64,000 nt of DNA. Origin: Hydrogenovibrio sp965140365 (GTDB taxonomy: Bacteria > Pseudomonadota > Gammaproteobacteria > Thiomicrospirales > Thiomicrospiraceae). Where the stretch lies: the NCBI GenBank assembly GCA_965140365.1, contig OZ223196.1; one strand, 5' to 3'. This document shows positions 36,203-44,436 of the stretch, in pieces. Below the pieces are notes generated by a model, which made no database searches, was not told the DNA's origin, and saw only the letters and a program-made list of their open reading frames with translations. Each line of letters opens with the position of its first letter. The first letter of the stretch is position 1. Both the position numbers and the translations under genes were made by a program.

Positions 36203-36652
36203 TTAATTTTCCAGCCAGAAAGTTACCGGCCCGTCGTTGGTCAATGAAACCTGCATGTCCGCGCCGAAACGGCCGGTTTGCGGGGCGCGGTAAGCGTCGG
36301 TCACCCGCTGGACGAATTGGTCGAACAGCGCTTCGGCTTGTGCCGGCGGGGCGGAGGTATGAAAACTGGGGCGTAAGCCTTTGCGGGTATCGGCCGGCAG
36401 CGTGAACTGCGGCACCAGCAATACATCGCCGCCTTTGCCTTGGTGGATTTGCTGAACATTGAGGTTCATTTTGTCGTTATCGTCGGCAAACACACGGTAA
36501 TGCAGCAGCTTGTGCGCCATGCGTTTCAAGGAATCGGCGTCATCGTGCGGTTGGAATCCACATAAAACGGCCAGGCCTGGTGAAATCTGTCCAATCACCT
36601 CGCCGCTGACACGGACTTCGGCTTGGGTGACACGTTGCAATAAACAAATCAT
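36203..36652 (-). CDS. dtd: D-aminoacyl-tRNA deacylase
   Basis: Removes D-amino acids and mischarged glycine from tRNA. The 149-residue protein has both family motifs: the SQxxL-like stretch in VPQFTLPAD and the C-terminal NDGPVTFWLEN with the Gly-Pro motif. It begins 18 bases after the pip stop codon, suggesting an operon. A CCAGGCCTGG copy is read as Pro-Gly-Leu. Confidence 0.94.
   Translation of the reverse strand: MICLLQRVTQAEVRVSGEVIGQISPGLAVLCGFQPHDDADSLKRMAHKLLHYRVFADDNDKMNLNVQQIHQGKGGDVLLVPQFTLPADTRKGLRPSFHTSAPPAQAEALFDQFVQRVTDAYRAPQTGRFGADMQVSLTNDGPVTFWLEN
36571..36580. repeat. CCAGGCCTGG copy inside dtd
   Basis: An exact copy read in frame as Pro-Gly-Leu (SPGLAV). Confidence 0.9.
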
Positions 36653-36670
36653 AAGTTTTGCACGGCCGAG

Positions 36671-37639
36671 TTATGCATTGAGTTCAATGCTTTGATACGT
36701 CCGGTTGGTCGCTTCCACCAGCTGTTCGGCAATTTCCGGTTCGAAAGCGGAGTGCCCGGCGTGGTCGCAGACAATCAAATCGGCTTTTGGCATGGCTTCG
36801 GCCAGGGCGTAGGCTTGATTGAACGGGCACACCATGTCGTAACGCCCTTGCACGATAGTGGTTGGAATCGTTTGAATGTAACCGATGTTATCGAGAATCT
36901 GATTGGGTTCGATAAACGCATGATGGCGGAAATAATGGCACTCGATGCGTGCCATCGCCAAAGCATGGAAAGGGTCTCCGAAATGATCGACCAAATCGTC
37001 GTCGGTTTTCAAGGTTGAGGTGCGTCCTTCCCAAATTGACCAGGCTTCGGCGGCGCTCATACGAGCGATTTCGTTATCGCTGGTCAGCAATTCGTAATAG
37101 GCTTCAATCATGTCGTCGCGTTTGTCTTCCGGCACCGGCGCGATGAAATCTCGCCAATAATCCGGGTAGAAGCGGTCGGCACCCTGCTGATAAAACCAAC
37201 GGGTGTCTTCATCCCGGCACAGGAAAATGCCGCGCAGAATCATCGCCAGCACCCGTTCCGGATAGGCTTCCGCATATAACAAGCTCAAGGTCGAGCCCCA
37301 GGAGCCGCCGAACAGCACCCAACGGTCGATATTGAGGTGACGGCGAATTTTTTCGATATCCTCAATCAGATGGGCGGTGGTGTTGTTGGTCAGGCAAGCA
37401 TGGGGGCGAGATTTACCGCAACCGCGCTGGTCGAACAGAATGATGCGGTAGTGGTCCGGATGGAAAAAGCGCCGTTGCGTCGGCGAGCAACCGCCGCCCG
37501 GTCCACCGTGGATAAACAGCACCGGCAAGCCGAGCGGATTCCCGCTTTCTTCAACGTGCAAGGTATGGGTGTTATCCACCTGCAAACTGTGCTCGGTGTA
37601 AGGTTTGATGTTCGGATAAAGTAGATGTTCCAAGTTCAT
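36671..37639 (-). CDS. pip: Proline iminopeptidase
   Basis: Alpha/beta-hydrolase that removes N-terminal proline from peptides. The 322-residue protein shows HGGPGGGCSP (oxyanion region), DQRGCGKSRP, nucleophile motif GGSWGS, and the C-terminal Asp/His region (GRYDMVCP and DHAGHSAFE). The N-terminus looks complete. Its start codon lies only 3 bases from the end of a miniature inverted-repeat element, and no good ribosome site is visible upstream, so expression may be altered. Confidence 0.93.
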   Translation of the reverse strand: MNLEHLLYPNIKPYTEHSLQVDNTHTLHVEESGNPLGLPVLFIHGGPGGGCSPTQRRFFHPDHYRIILFDQRGCGKSRPHACLTNNTTAHLIEDIEKIRRHLNIDRWVLFGGSWGSTLSLLYAEAYPERVLAMILRGIFLCRDEDTRWFYQQGADRFYPDYWRDFIAPVPEDKRDDMIEAYYELLTSDNEIARMSAAEAWSIWEGRTSTLKTDDDLVDHFGDPFHALAMARIECHYFRHHAFIEPNQILDNIGYIQTIPTTIVQGRYDMVCPFNQAYALAEAMPKADLIVCDHAGHSAFEPEIAEQLVEATNRTYQSIELNA

Positions 37640-37642
37640 GCT

Positions 37643-37906
37643 AGTGTAGTGTCCTAGATTTTTTGACGTTTTAGCGAGTCAGGAAAATGTTCTCTGCTAG
37701 GCGCGGCCCGCAGTGAATGGTGTGCCCTTTACAAGGGGCGAAACAACGCAGAGGCGTTTTCCTGATTCGCCCGAAGGTAAGCCCCCAAATTTCCCAATCC
37801 TGCGTTGCTGTTTTTGCTAAGGGCTGACCATTGCCTGCAAACAGCGCCTTGACTTGAAAAATTTGGGTGGCTTCTAAAATCGCCAAATAATCTAGGGCAC
37901 TACACT
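37643..37906. mobile_element. 264-bp miniature inverted-repeat element (MITE) upstream of pip
   Basis: The ends are inverted repeats of about 30 bp with few mismatches: AGTGTAGTGTCCTAGATT at the left and the complement of AGTGTAGTGCCCTAGATT at the right, continuing into TTTG[A/G]CG and TTTTAG. No transposase is encoded; the only open frame inside (71 codons, minus strand, 37671-37886) shows no family I know. No clear target duplication. It fills most of the 356-base gap between pip and typA. Confidence 0.75.
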
Positions 37907-37945
37907 GGAGATTTTAGCGGAAACCGGAAAAAAGAGGAAAATAAA

Positions 37946-37971
37946 AAAAACGCCCAGGCCTGGGCGTTTTT
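37946..37971. terminator. Bidirectional terminator built on CCAGGCCTGG
   Basis: A 26-bp perfect palindrome: A-run, CGC, CCAGGCCTGG (37954-37963), GCG, T-run. As both strands read stem then T tract, it can end typA (minus strand, stop at 37996) and anything from the plus side. Confidence 0.85.
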
Positions 37972-37995
37972 GAAAAAGCGACGTCGAGTAGGGGA

Positions 37996-39819
37996 TTAAG
38001 CCTTACTACGGCCCGCTTTTTTACGTTCGTTTTCCGTCAACAGTTTTTTACGGATACGGACGTTGTTCGGTGTGACTTCGACCAGCTCGTCGTCGTCGAT
38101 GAATTCCAACGCTTGTTCCAGCGAGAAACGAATCGGCGGCGTCAAAGTCAGGGCTTCGTCGGTTCCGGCGGCACGCATGTTGGTCAACTGCTTACCTTTC
38201 AACGGGTTCACCGTCAAGTCGTTGGCGCGGCTGTGCAGACCGATAATCATGCCTTCGTACACTTCTTCACCGTGGCCGATGTATAGACGGCCGCGATCTT
38301 GTAGGTTAAACAAAGCGAACGCCAAGGCTTTACCTTGCCCCAGAGAAATCAACACGCCGTTGTTGCGCTCACCCAAGGTACCGGCGAATTTCGGTCCGTA
38401 ATGCGAGAAGCTGGAGAAAATCAAACCGTTCCCTTGGGTGGCGGTCATGAATTCGGTACGGAAGCCGATTAACCCGCGAGACGGGATGATGAAGTCGATA
38501 CGCACACGACCGTGTCCGTCCGGCACCATGTCTTGCATTTCGGCTTTACGCTCACCCAGTTTTTCCATAATGGAACCTTGCGCGTCTTCCGGAATGTCCA
38601 CCGTCAGGTTTTCATAAGGTTCCATAATTTCGCCGTTTTCTTCCTTGAAGATAACTTCCGGACGGGAAATACCCATTTCGAAACCTTCGCGGCGCATGGT
38701 TTCAATCAGCACCGACAAGTGTAGTTCACCACGACCGGAAACACGGAATTTGTTGGCATCTTCGGTGTCTTCGACACGTAAGGCCACGTTGGTCAGGAGT
38801 TCTTTGTCCAAACGCTCGCGGATTTGGCGAGAGGTCAGCAACTTACCGTCCTGGCCGACGAATGGCGAGTCGTTGACCTGGAAGGTCATGCTTACGGTCG
38901 GCTCGTCCACGGTCAATGGCGTTAAGGCTTCAACGTGGTTTGGATCACACAAGGTGTCGGAAATGTTTAATGGGTCCAGCCCGGTAAAGGCCACGATGTC
39001 ACCGGCGTGGGCTTCGTCCACGCTGACACGTTCCAAGCCGTGATACCCGAAAATTTCACCGACTTTCCCTTTACGCTCTTTGCCTTCGGCATCGATGATG
39101 GTGATGGCCATGCCAACTTCCACGGAACCGCGTTTGATTCGTCCTGTGCCGATCACGCCTTTGTAAGTGTCGTAGTCCAAAGAGATACATTGCAACTGGA
39201 AAGGCCCGCCCAAATCAACGTCCGGTGCCGGAACTTTTTGGGTGATGATTTCGAAGACCGGCGTCATGTCGCCTTCACGAACGTCTTCATCCAGCCCCGC
39301 GAAGCCGTTCAAACCGGAGGCATAAATAACGTCAAAATCCATTTGCTCGTCGGTAGCACCCAAACGGTCAAACAAGTCGAAGGTTTGGTCCAGTACCCAG
39401 TCTGGACGCGCGCCCGGACGGTCGATTTTGTTGATGACCACAATCGGCTTCAAACCTTGTTTCAAGGCTTTTTCCGTTACAAAACGCGTTTGCGGCATCG
39501 GCCCTTCCACAGAGTCCACCAACAATAGGACCGAGTCCACCATCGACAAAATACGTTCCACTTCACCACCGAAGTCGGCGTGGCCCGGGGTGTCCACGAT
39601 GTTGATGCGGTAATCGTTCCAGTTGACTGCCGTGTTTTTCGACAGGATGGTGATGCCCCGTTCCTTTTCCAGATCATTGGAATCCATGACACGGTCGCCC
39701 ATGTCTTTACGGATTTCGTCAAACGTGCCGGATTGCCGTAGAAGCTGGTCTACCAGGGTGGTTTTACCGTGGTCAACGTGCGCAATAATGGCAATGTTGC
39801 GAATATGATCTGTACTCAT
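37996..39819 (-). CDS. typA: Ribosome-associated GTPase TypA/BipA
   Basis: Translational GTPase involved in ribosome assembly and stress or cold adaptation. The 607-residue length is standard. G motifs: AHVDHGKTTL (G1), RGIT (G2), DTPGHADFGGE (G3), NKID (G4). Elongation-factor-G-like domains and the specific C-terminal domain follow (LNLQDRGRLYIGHGEEVYEG is one loop region). A TATAAT box lies about 30 bases upstream of the ATG on its strand. Confidence 0.96.
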   Translation of the reverse strand: MSTDHIRNIAIIAHVDHGKTTLVDQLLRQSGTFDEIRKDMGDRVMDSNDLEKERGITILSKNTAVNWNDYRINIVDTPGHADFGGEVERILSMVDSVLLLVDSVEGPMPQTRFVTEKALKQGLKPIVVINKIDRPGARPDWVLDQTFDLFDRLGATDEQMDFDVIYASGLNGFAGLDEDVREGDMTPVFEIITQKVPAPDVDLGGPFQLQCISLDYDTYKGVIGTGRIKRGSVEVGMAITIIDAEGKERKGKVGEIFGYHGLERVSVDEAHAGDIVAFTGLDPLNISDTLCDPNHVEALTPLTVDEPTVSMTFQVNDSPFVGQDGKLLTSRQIRERLDKELLTNVALRVEDTEDANKFRVSGRGELHLSVLIETMRREGFEMGISRPEVIFKEENGEIMEPYENLTVDIPEDAQGSIMEKLGERKAEMQDMVPDGHGRVRIDFIIPSRGLIGFRTEFMTATQGNGLIFSSFSHYGPKFAGTLGERNNGVLISLGQGKALAFALFNLQDRGRLYIGHGEEVYEGMIIGLHSRANDLTVNPLKGKQLTNMRAAGTDEALTLTPPIRFSLEQALEFIDDDELVEVTPNNVRIRKKLLTENERKKAGRSKA

Positions 39820-40015
39820 GGAGGGACTCTCTTAACTTTCAAAAAAAGCGTATTATACTGAAAAGGCAGGGCGAGTTTGCGTAATCTGCTGAAATGATTG
39901 GAAAATATCGACGATAACGGGGTAAAAACCGTTTGCAGGGTGTCAGAACGGTTGGAGTGTGAAATCGCCAAGCCGAAAAATCGGCCCGGCAATCAGGCAT
40001 TCACGGAGAATGCAG

Positions 40016-40546
40016 TTATTGGCCAGGCCTGGTCGGATCCGTGGTTTGGCTCTGGCTTTGCGCCTTTTCCAAGCGAATGTAACTTTGCAGAATTCCATAG
40101 GCCATGGTGCCGATCAGCAGACCGAGCAGGGCAAAGAGCCCGGCGATTTTGCCTTCGCCGATCATCGCCGGAATGGTACCGGGGCAGGAGGCGGTCATCC
40201 CCCAGCCGATGCCGAACAGCATGGCACCGATCATTAACCCTTTCTGGTACGGCTTTTTCACGAAATCCACCTCAGCGCCGGTCGCAATGGCACGCACTTT
40301 GAAGCGTTTGAGCAAGAAAACCCCCACCATCGCAATCGCCACGGCGGTGACGATGACAATCATCAGTTGGAAATCCTCGAACAGGAACATCTTGGCGTGG
40401 TAATCGTAAGTGGTCGCCCCGGCGTGGCTCATCAAGAAGCCGAAGGTGATGCCCATCAGAAAACCGAAAATGTTGTTGCGGTACACATACATGAACGAGA
40501 TGATGTACAGGCGGATGCTTTTTAACGGTGGCATTTTATGTTCCAT
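40016..40546 (-). CDS. YeeE/YedE-family sulfur transport protein, second half
   Basis: A 176-residue membrane protein of the YeeE/YedE (DUF395) family, members of which import thiosulfate-type sulfur compounds through conserved cysteines. The motif GWGMTASCPGTIPAMIGEG holds the conserved Cys. The second of two ATGs (40546) is chosen because GGAG is 6 bases upstream. With the gene upstream (10 bases away) it forms the two halves of a full transporter. Its end contains a CCAGGCCTGG copy (TRPGQ). Confidence 0.85.
   Translation of the reverse strand: MEHKMPPLKSIRLYIISFMYVYRNNIFGFLMGITFGFLMSHAGATTYDYHAKMFLFEDFQLMIVIVTAVAIAMVGVFLLKRFKVRAIATGAEVDFVKKPYQKGLMIGAMLFGIGWGMTASCPGTIPAMIGEGKIAGLFALLGLLIGTMAYGILQSYIRLEKAQSQSQTTDPTRPGQ
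40023..40032. repeat. CCAGGCCTGG copy at the end of the YeeE/YedE gene
   Basis: An exact copy read as Arg-Pro-Gly next to the stop codon. Confidence 0.9.
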
Positions 40547-40556
40547 CATTGACTCC

Positions 40557-41045
40557 TCAGGTTCCGAACAACAGGTGCGTGGTCACAAACGCACTCATAA
40601 AGAAAATAACGCCCGCCAATAAGCTTGGCGGATTCAGCATCGCGCCGCCCACCAAGGCGTGCCCGGTGGTGCAAGCCCCGGCCAACCGTGCGCCGAAGCC
40701 CAACAACGCGCCGCCGAACGTCAGCCAGATGGCTTTCCCGGCCAGCGTTTGCGGCAGAATGTCGTTATACATCCCCATGTCAAAACTGAAATGCCACGGC
40801 TCCGGCGCTTGCAGCGCGCTCAACAGCCCGCCGATGGGAATGCCCAGCAGGAACCATAAACGCGAGTTATTGATATTTTTGTATTCCCCGGTGCGGAAAT
40901 ATTCCACCCGTTTGAACATCATGCCGCAGAAATTACCGTAACCGGTTGAGCAGCCGGCGGGTTTCCCCATGAGCCAAAAGTGAAAAACCACGAATAACCC
41001 CATTGAAATGCCGGCAATCCAGGCGCTCCAAACAATGACTTCCAT
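40557..41045 (-). CDS. YeeE/YedE-family sulfur transport protein, first half
   Basis: A 162-residue partner with about four membrane helices. Conserved cysteine motifs GKPAGCSTGYGNFCG near residue 30 and RLAGACTTGHALVGG near residue 125 fit the family. In such split pairs each protein supplies half of the pore. In this sulfur oxidiser the pair may take up thiosulfate or related species; substrate inferred. Confidence 0.86.
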   Translation of the reverse strand: MEVIVWSAWIAGISMGLFVVFHFWLMGKPAGCSTGYGNFCGMMFKRVEYFRTGEYKNINNSRLWFLLGIPIGGLLSALQAPEPWHFSFDMGMYNDILPQTLAGKAIWLTFGGALLGFGARLAGACTTGHALVGGAMLNPPSLLAGVIFFMSAFVTTHLLFGT

Positions 41046-41185
41046 CGCTTATCCTATAATAAATTCGTTTGATTAAGCCTATTTTCAAAGAATGTTACAC
41101 CCGAGTCAAAGAGAGGTTTTTTGCGTGCGGATAAAATTATTTTATGAAGCATTAAGAATGTAAATGGTTGTTGTTTTAATATGGA

Positions 41186-41209
41186 AAAACGCCCAGGCCT
41201 GGGCGTTTT
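41186..41209. terminator. Bidirectional terminator built on CCAGGCCTGG
   Basis: A 24-bp perfect palindrome with AAAACGC and GCGTTTT around CCAGGCCTGG (41193-41202). It has the same extended form as the copy at 37946-37971. It lies in the gap between the YeeE/YedE pair and the DUF2628 gene, both on the minus strand. The gap (41046-41313) shows nothing else. Confidence 0.85.
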
Positions 41210-41313
41210 GGGGAAAAGCATTTTTGAGAATGTGGGAAGACGCTTTCGTTCAAGTGGCGCGCCGTTTCATGTTGAAAACCGGCGCGGCTCACCTGAATAA
41301 ATGGTGTAGTACG

Positions 41314-41775
41314 TTAGCTGTTCGGTAAGAAAGCGGCGAATACAAACAGGAAGATAAGCGCATAGAAAATGACTGTGACCCACACAACCCAGCTGTGATA
41401 ACCACCGAAGTTTTGCATGGCACGAAGTTGTTCTTCTTCATTGTCACCCGCTTGCGACTTGATGTCATGATACTTTTTCAGCACAAAATAAGGGGAGACA
41501 CCGCCCAGTACAATGGACGTGATGAGCCAGCCGAAAAATGGGATAAAGCCCATAATAAAAGCGACGATAAACGCGCCCAGTGCGGGCAGATAGGCTTTTC
41601 GATACAGTAAAAAGGCCCAGCCGAAAAAGAAAGCCCACCAGCTCCAATGCCACTTGAAACTGAAAACATGGCCGATTTGCATTTTGTTCAAGCCGCGTTG
41701 GTAATAAGGCACTTTTTCCGGTTTTTGAATAAAGGCCGTTAATAGTTGTTCGTCATGGTGCTTGTCATCACTCAT
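41314..41775 (-). CDS. DUF2628 membrane protein
   Basis: A 153-residue protein with about three membrane segments. The FSFKWHWSWWAFFFGWAFLLYRKAY stretch is typical of DUF2628, whose function is unknown. AAGGA precedes the ATG. A lone gene between two minus-strand units. Confidence 0.75.
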   Translation of the reverse strand: MSDDKHHDEQLLTAFIQKPEKVPYYQRGLNKMQIGHVFSFKWHWSWWAFFFGWAFLLYRKAYLPALGAFIVAFIMGFIPFFGWLITSIVLGGVSPYFVLKKYHDIKSQAGDNEEEQLRAMQNFGGYHSWVVWVTVIFYALIFLFVFAAFLPNS

Positions 41776-41934
41776 CCGGGTTTGTTCCTTTTTGCTTTTA
41801 GATGAAGGTTTATCGAAAAGTTTCGTTTAACTATTAAATACCAAGAACCGCCTTTAAGTGATAAAAATTTTTTGCTCAATGCTAAGTGTTTATACGGATT
41901 TTAATGTGTTGTGACGTTTGTTTCGGGCTTTGAA

Positions 41935-42540
41935 TTAAGGCCGCTGAAAGGCTTGGCGGGCCTTGGCGACCTTCGAACGTGTGATGCAACCCTCCACATG
42001 GTTGTTGATAAGCCCCATGGCTTCCATAAAGGCGTACACGGTGGTTGGCCCCACGAATTTCCAGCCCATTTTTTTCAAAGCTTTCGACAAGGCCACCGAT
42101 TCCGGTGAGGTGGTGACGCTTTGCGGCGGCGGCAAAGTGGCTTCGTCCGGTTCGTATTGCCAGAAATACGCCGCCAGCGAACCCTGTTGTGCCACGAGTT
42201 CCTGAGCGCGCTGGGCGTTGTTGATGACGGCCTCGATTTTGCCGCGATGCCGTACGATGCCCGCATCCTGTAACAGGCGCTGCACATCCTGTTCGGTGAA
42301 TTGGGCGACTTGGTTGAAGTCGAAATGTTTAAAGGCGCGGCGAAAGTTCTCGCGCTTATCGAGAATGGTGCGCCAACTCAAACCCGCTTGAAAACTTTCC
42401 AGACACAGCTTTTCAAACAAGCGAATGTCGTTCGCCACCGGAAAGCCCCATTCTTGGTCGTGGTAATCGAAAAACGCTTCCACCTGGCCGCACCAGGCGC
42501 AACGCGGCAAATTATCTGGACCGGGAACGGTTTGACTCAT
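41935..42540 (-). CDS. tag: DNA-3-methyladenine glycosylase I
   Basis: Removes 3-methyladenine from alkylated DNA. The 201-residue protein begins with the zinc-binding RCAWCGQ and has YHDQEWGFPV, LCLESFQAGLSWRTIL, and FVGPTTVYAFMEAMGLINNH with the C-terminal His/Cys zinc ligands (H..EGC). AAGGA lies upstream of the start. Confidence 0.95.
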   Translation of the reverse strand: MSQTVPGPDNLPRCAWCGQVEAFFDYHDQEWGFPVANDIRLFEKLCLESFQAGLSWRTILDKRENFRRAFKHFDFNQVAQFTEQDVQRLLQDAGIVRHRGKIEAVINNAQRAQELVAQQGSLAAYFWQYEPDEATLPPPQSVTTSPESVALSKALKKMGWKFVGPTTVYAFMEAMGLINNHVEGCITRSKVAKARQAFQRP

Positions 42541-42659
42541 GGAATATCCTTTTTGCTTAATTTATTCAAATTGTGCAGTGATTAAATCGATAGTATTTTA
42601 CCGTACAACATCAGGCTAAGAAAACGAAACAAAACCGGACTGAATCTTGGGAGAGCAAA

Positions 42660-43253
42660 ATGGCATTACGCAACAGTCAAATCGCTTACGGCACGGTGGC
42701 GAAAACCCTGCATTGGTTAACGGCGCTTTTATTTCTGCTGGCTTATGTGACCGTCTATTATCGGCAGTGGTTTACCGAACGGGATACACCGGAAAACATC
42801 ATCGCCATTCAGCTGCATTTTTCAATCGGTATCAGCATTGGTGTGATTTTGATTTTACGCCTGCTTTGGGTGTTGTATGACCGTAAACCCAATCCGGTTC
42901 CCGGTTCCGATTTTGCACATTTGGCCGCCAAATCGGGACACTGGCTGTTGTATTTGATGATTGCGGTGATGGTGGTGACCGGCTATATGGGCACCGGTGC
43001 CAACACGCAATTCTTCTATTTGTTTGAGATTCCAAAATTCTCCGATACCTGGTTGTATACGAATGTGATTGAAGAATACTGGTTTGGCATCACCTTTAAA
43101 GAATTTGAAAAACCGCTCGACTTTATTCATAAGGATATTGGCGGCGCACTGTTGGTGTGGATGCTGATTCTGGGTCACGCTCTGGCCGCGTTGTATCATC
43201 ATTACGTGAAAAAAGACGATACGTTGAAGCGTATGACAACGCTGAAAAGTTGA
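42660..43253 (+). CDS. Cytochrome b561-type membrane protein
   Basis: A 197-residue four-helix diheme b-type cytochrome, probably passing electrons between quinol and a periplasmic acceptor. Heme-ligand His are in TLHWLTALLF, IQLHFSIG, KSGHWLLYL and LGHALAALYHHYV, the CybB pattern. GGGAG precedes the ATG. A terminator follows. Confidence 0.88.
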   Translation: MALRNSQIAYGTVAKTLHWLTALLFLLAYVTVYYRQWFTERDTPENIIAIQLHFSIGISIGVILILRLLWVLYDRKPNPVPGSDFAHLAAKSGHWLLYLMIAVMVVTGYMGTGANTQFFYLFEIPKFSDTWLYTNVIEEYWFGITFKEFEKPLDFIHKDIGGALLVWMLILGHALAALYHHYVKKDDTLKRMTTLKS

Positions 43254-43302
43254 ATGAAATCGACTAGAGTATTCGTAAGCGATCATGGTATCGTTAAATC
43301 AG

Positions 43303-43330
43303 AAAAGGCCGCGTGATGAGCGGTTTTTTT
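43303..43330 (+). terminator. Terminator after the cytochrome b561 gene
   Basis: CCGC and GCGG pair around a GTGATGA loop, extended by G-T and A-T pairs, then seven T. Confidence 0.6.
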
Positions 43331-43367
43331 ACTGGGTTTTTGTGTTGTTGGTTTATTGAGTGAACTT

Positions 43368-43724
43368 ATGAATATCAAAGAATTTTCCCTGCGAGTCGGG
43401 GTCAGCTCGCATACCATCCGGTTTTATGAAAAAAACGGCGTACTGTCGTCCGTGCAACGTTTGGCGAATGGTCACCGCCATTTCACCGACAAAGATGTCC
43501 GTTGGATGGAATTTGTGTTGCGCCTCAAACACACCGGTATGCCGTTGGATAAAATCCGTCACTATGCGGCGTTGAGGGAGCAAGGTAAAGACACCGTCGC
43601 CCAGCGTCAGGCCCTGCTTGAAGAGCATGCGCAAGACCTGTCCGAAAACATTGAACAGTTGCGTACGCATTTGCAAAAACTCAACGACAAAATTGATTTG
43701 TACAAGCAAGACCTTGTGGACTGA
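43368..43724 (+). CDS. MerR-family transcriptional regulator
   Basis: A 118-residue regulator from ATG 43368. The helix-turn-helix reads MNIKEFSLRVGVSSHTIRFYEKNGVL, then a wing and a C-terminal coiled coil for dimerisation. No metal-binding cysteines are present, so it is not of the metal-sensing type; an organic or redox signal is likelier. The next gene has a perfect MerR-type promoter and is its likely target. Confidence 0.9.
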   Translation: MNIKEFSLRVGVSSHTIRFYEKNGVLSSVQRLANGHRHFTDKDVRWMEFVLRLKHTGMPLDKIRHYAALREQGKDTVAQRQALLEEHAQDLSENIEQLRTHLQKLNDKIDLYKQDLVD

Positions 43725-43786
43725 ATATCCAACTTTCCCGCCTAAAATACCGTTCTATTAACATTTTAATCACGCTACATTTTCGC

Positions 43787-43817
43787 TTGACTTAGAGTTA
43801 ACTCTAAGTTGTAGACT
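43787..43817 (+). promoter_or_regulatory. MerR-type promoter with operator dyad
   Basis: -35 TTGACT (43787-43792) and -10 TAGACT (43812-43817) are 19 bases apart, the long spacing that MerR proteins untwist. A perfect 20-bp dyad, ACTTAGAGTT/AACTCTAAGT (43790-43809), fills the spacer. It drives the decarboxylase-like gene at 43848. Confidence 0.88.
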
Positions 43818-43847
43818 GCTTTTGAACCCGACATCAGGAGCTTCACG

Positions 43848-44408
43848 ATGCCAGTCAAACCTTCCATTCATGCTTTTACGCTCAGCCGGCGTCATTTCAT
43901 TCAGTTGTCTGCGCTGAGCTGTGCATTCAGCGGCCCCGTTTCGTCTGTTTTCGCAGACGAAAAAACCATTATTTCAAAACCGAAAGGAGAACAAACCATG
44001 ACAACACCCGACACCGAACGTTTTCAACGCGGGCTTAAAAAACTGAAAGAAATCGACGGCCAAGCCGGCGAAAACGTTATCCGCTCTTTGCAACAAGTAG
44101 CGCCCGATTTGGCGCGTTATACGATTGAATATCCCTTCGGAGACGTTTACAGCCGCCCCGGTTTGGATTTGAAATCACGGGAAATCGCCACCGTCGCCGC
44201 CTTAACGGCGATGGGAAATGCGGCCCCTCAGCTCAAAGTGCACATTCATGCCGCGCTGAACGTGGGTTGTACCGTGACCGAGGTTATGGAAATCATTATC
44301 CAAATGTCGGTATATGCCGGTTTTCCGGCCGCTTTGAATGGCGCCTTTGCGGCCGAAGAAGTGCTTTTGGAACGCGGGTTGATTGAAAAACCATCGTCCG
44401 AGGCGTAA
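43848..44408 (+). CDS. Carboxymuconolactone decarboxylase-family protein with export-like N-terminus
   Basis: A 186-residue protein. Residues 50-186 form a carboxymuconolactone decarboxylase-type domain (HIHAALNVGCTVTEVMEII and YAGFPAALNGAF); no CxxC is present, so it is not AhpD-like. The first 36 residues look like a Tat-type signal (SRRHFIQLSALSCAFSG, ending VFADE). Oddly, an in-frame ATG at 43998 (residue 51) has a better ribosome site (AAAGGAG) than the first ATG (AGGAG), so two forms, exported and cytoplasmic, are possible. Controlled by the adjacent MerR protein through the promoter described above. Confidence 0.85.
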   Translation: MPVKPSIHAFTLSRRHFIQLSALSCAFSGPVSSVFADEKTIISKPKGEQTMTTPDTERFQRGLKKLKEIDGQAGENVIRSLQQVAPDLARYTIEYPFGDVYSRPGLDLKSREIATVAALTAMGNAAPQLKVHIHAALNVGCTVTEVMEIIIQMSVYAGFPAALNGAFAAEEVLLERGLIEKPSSEA

Positions 44409-44436
44409 ACCTTGAAAATCTTTTAAGCGCAAAGGT

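Noticed and set aside
37671..37886. 71-codon minus-strand frame inside the first MITE
   Set aside because: No ribosome site, no known domain, and it lies within inverted-repeat-bounded non-coding DNA; not a transposase.
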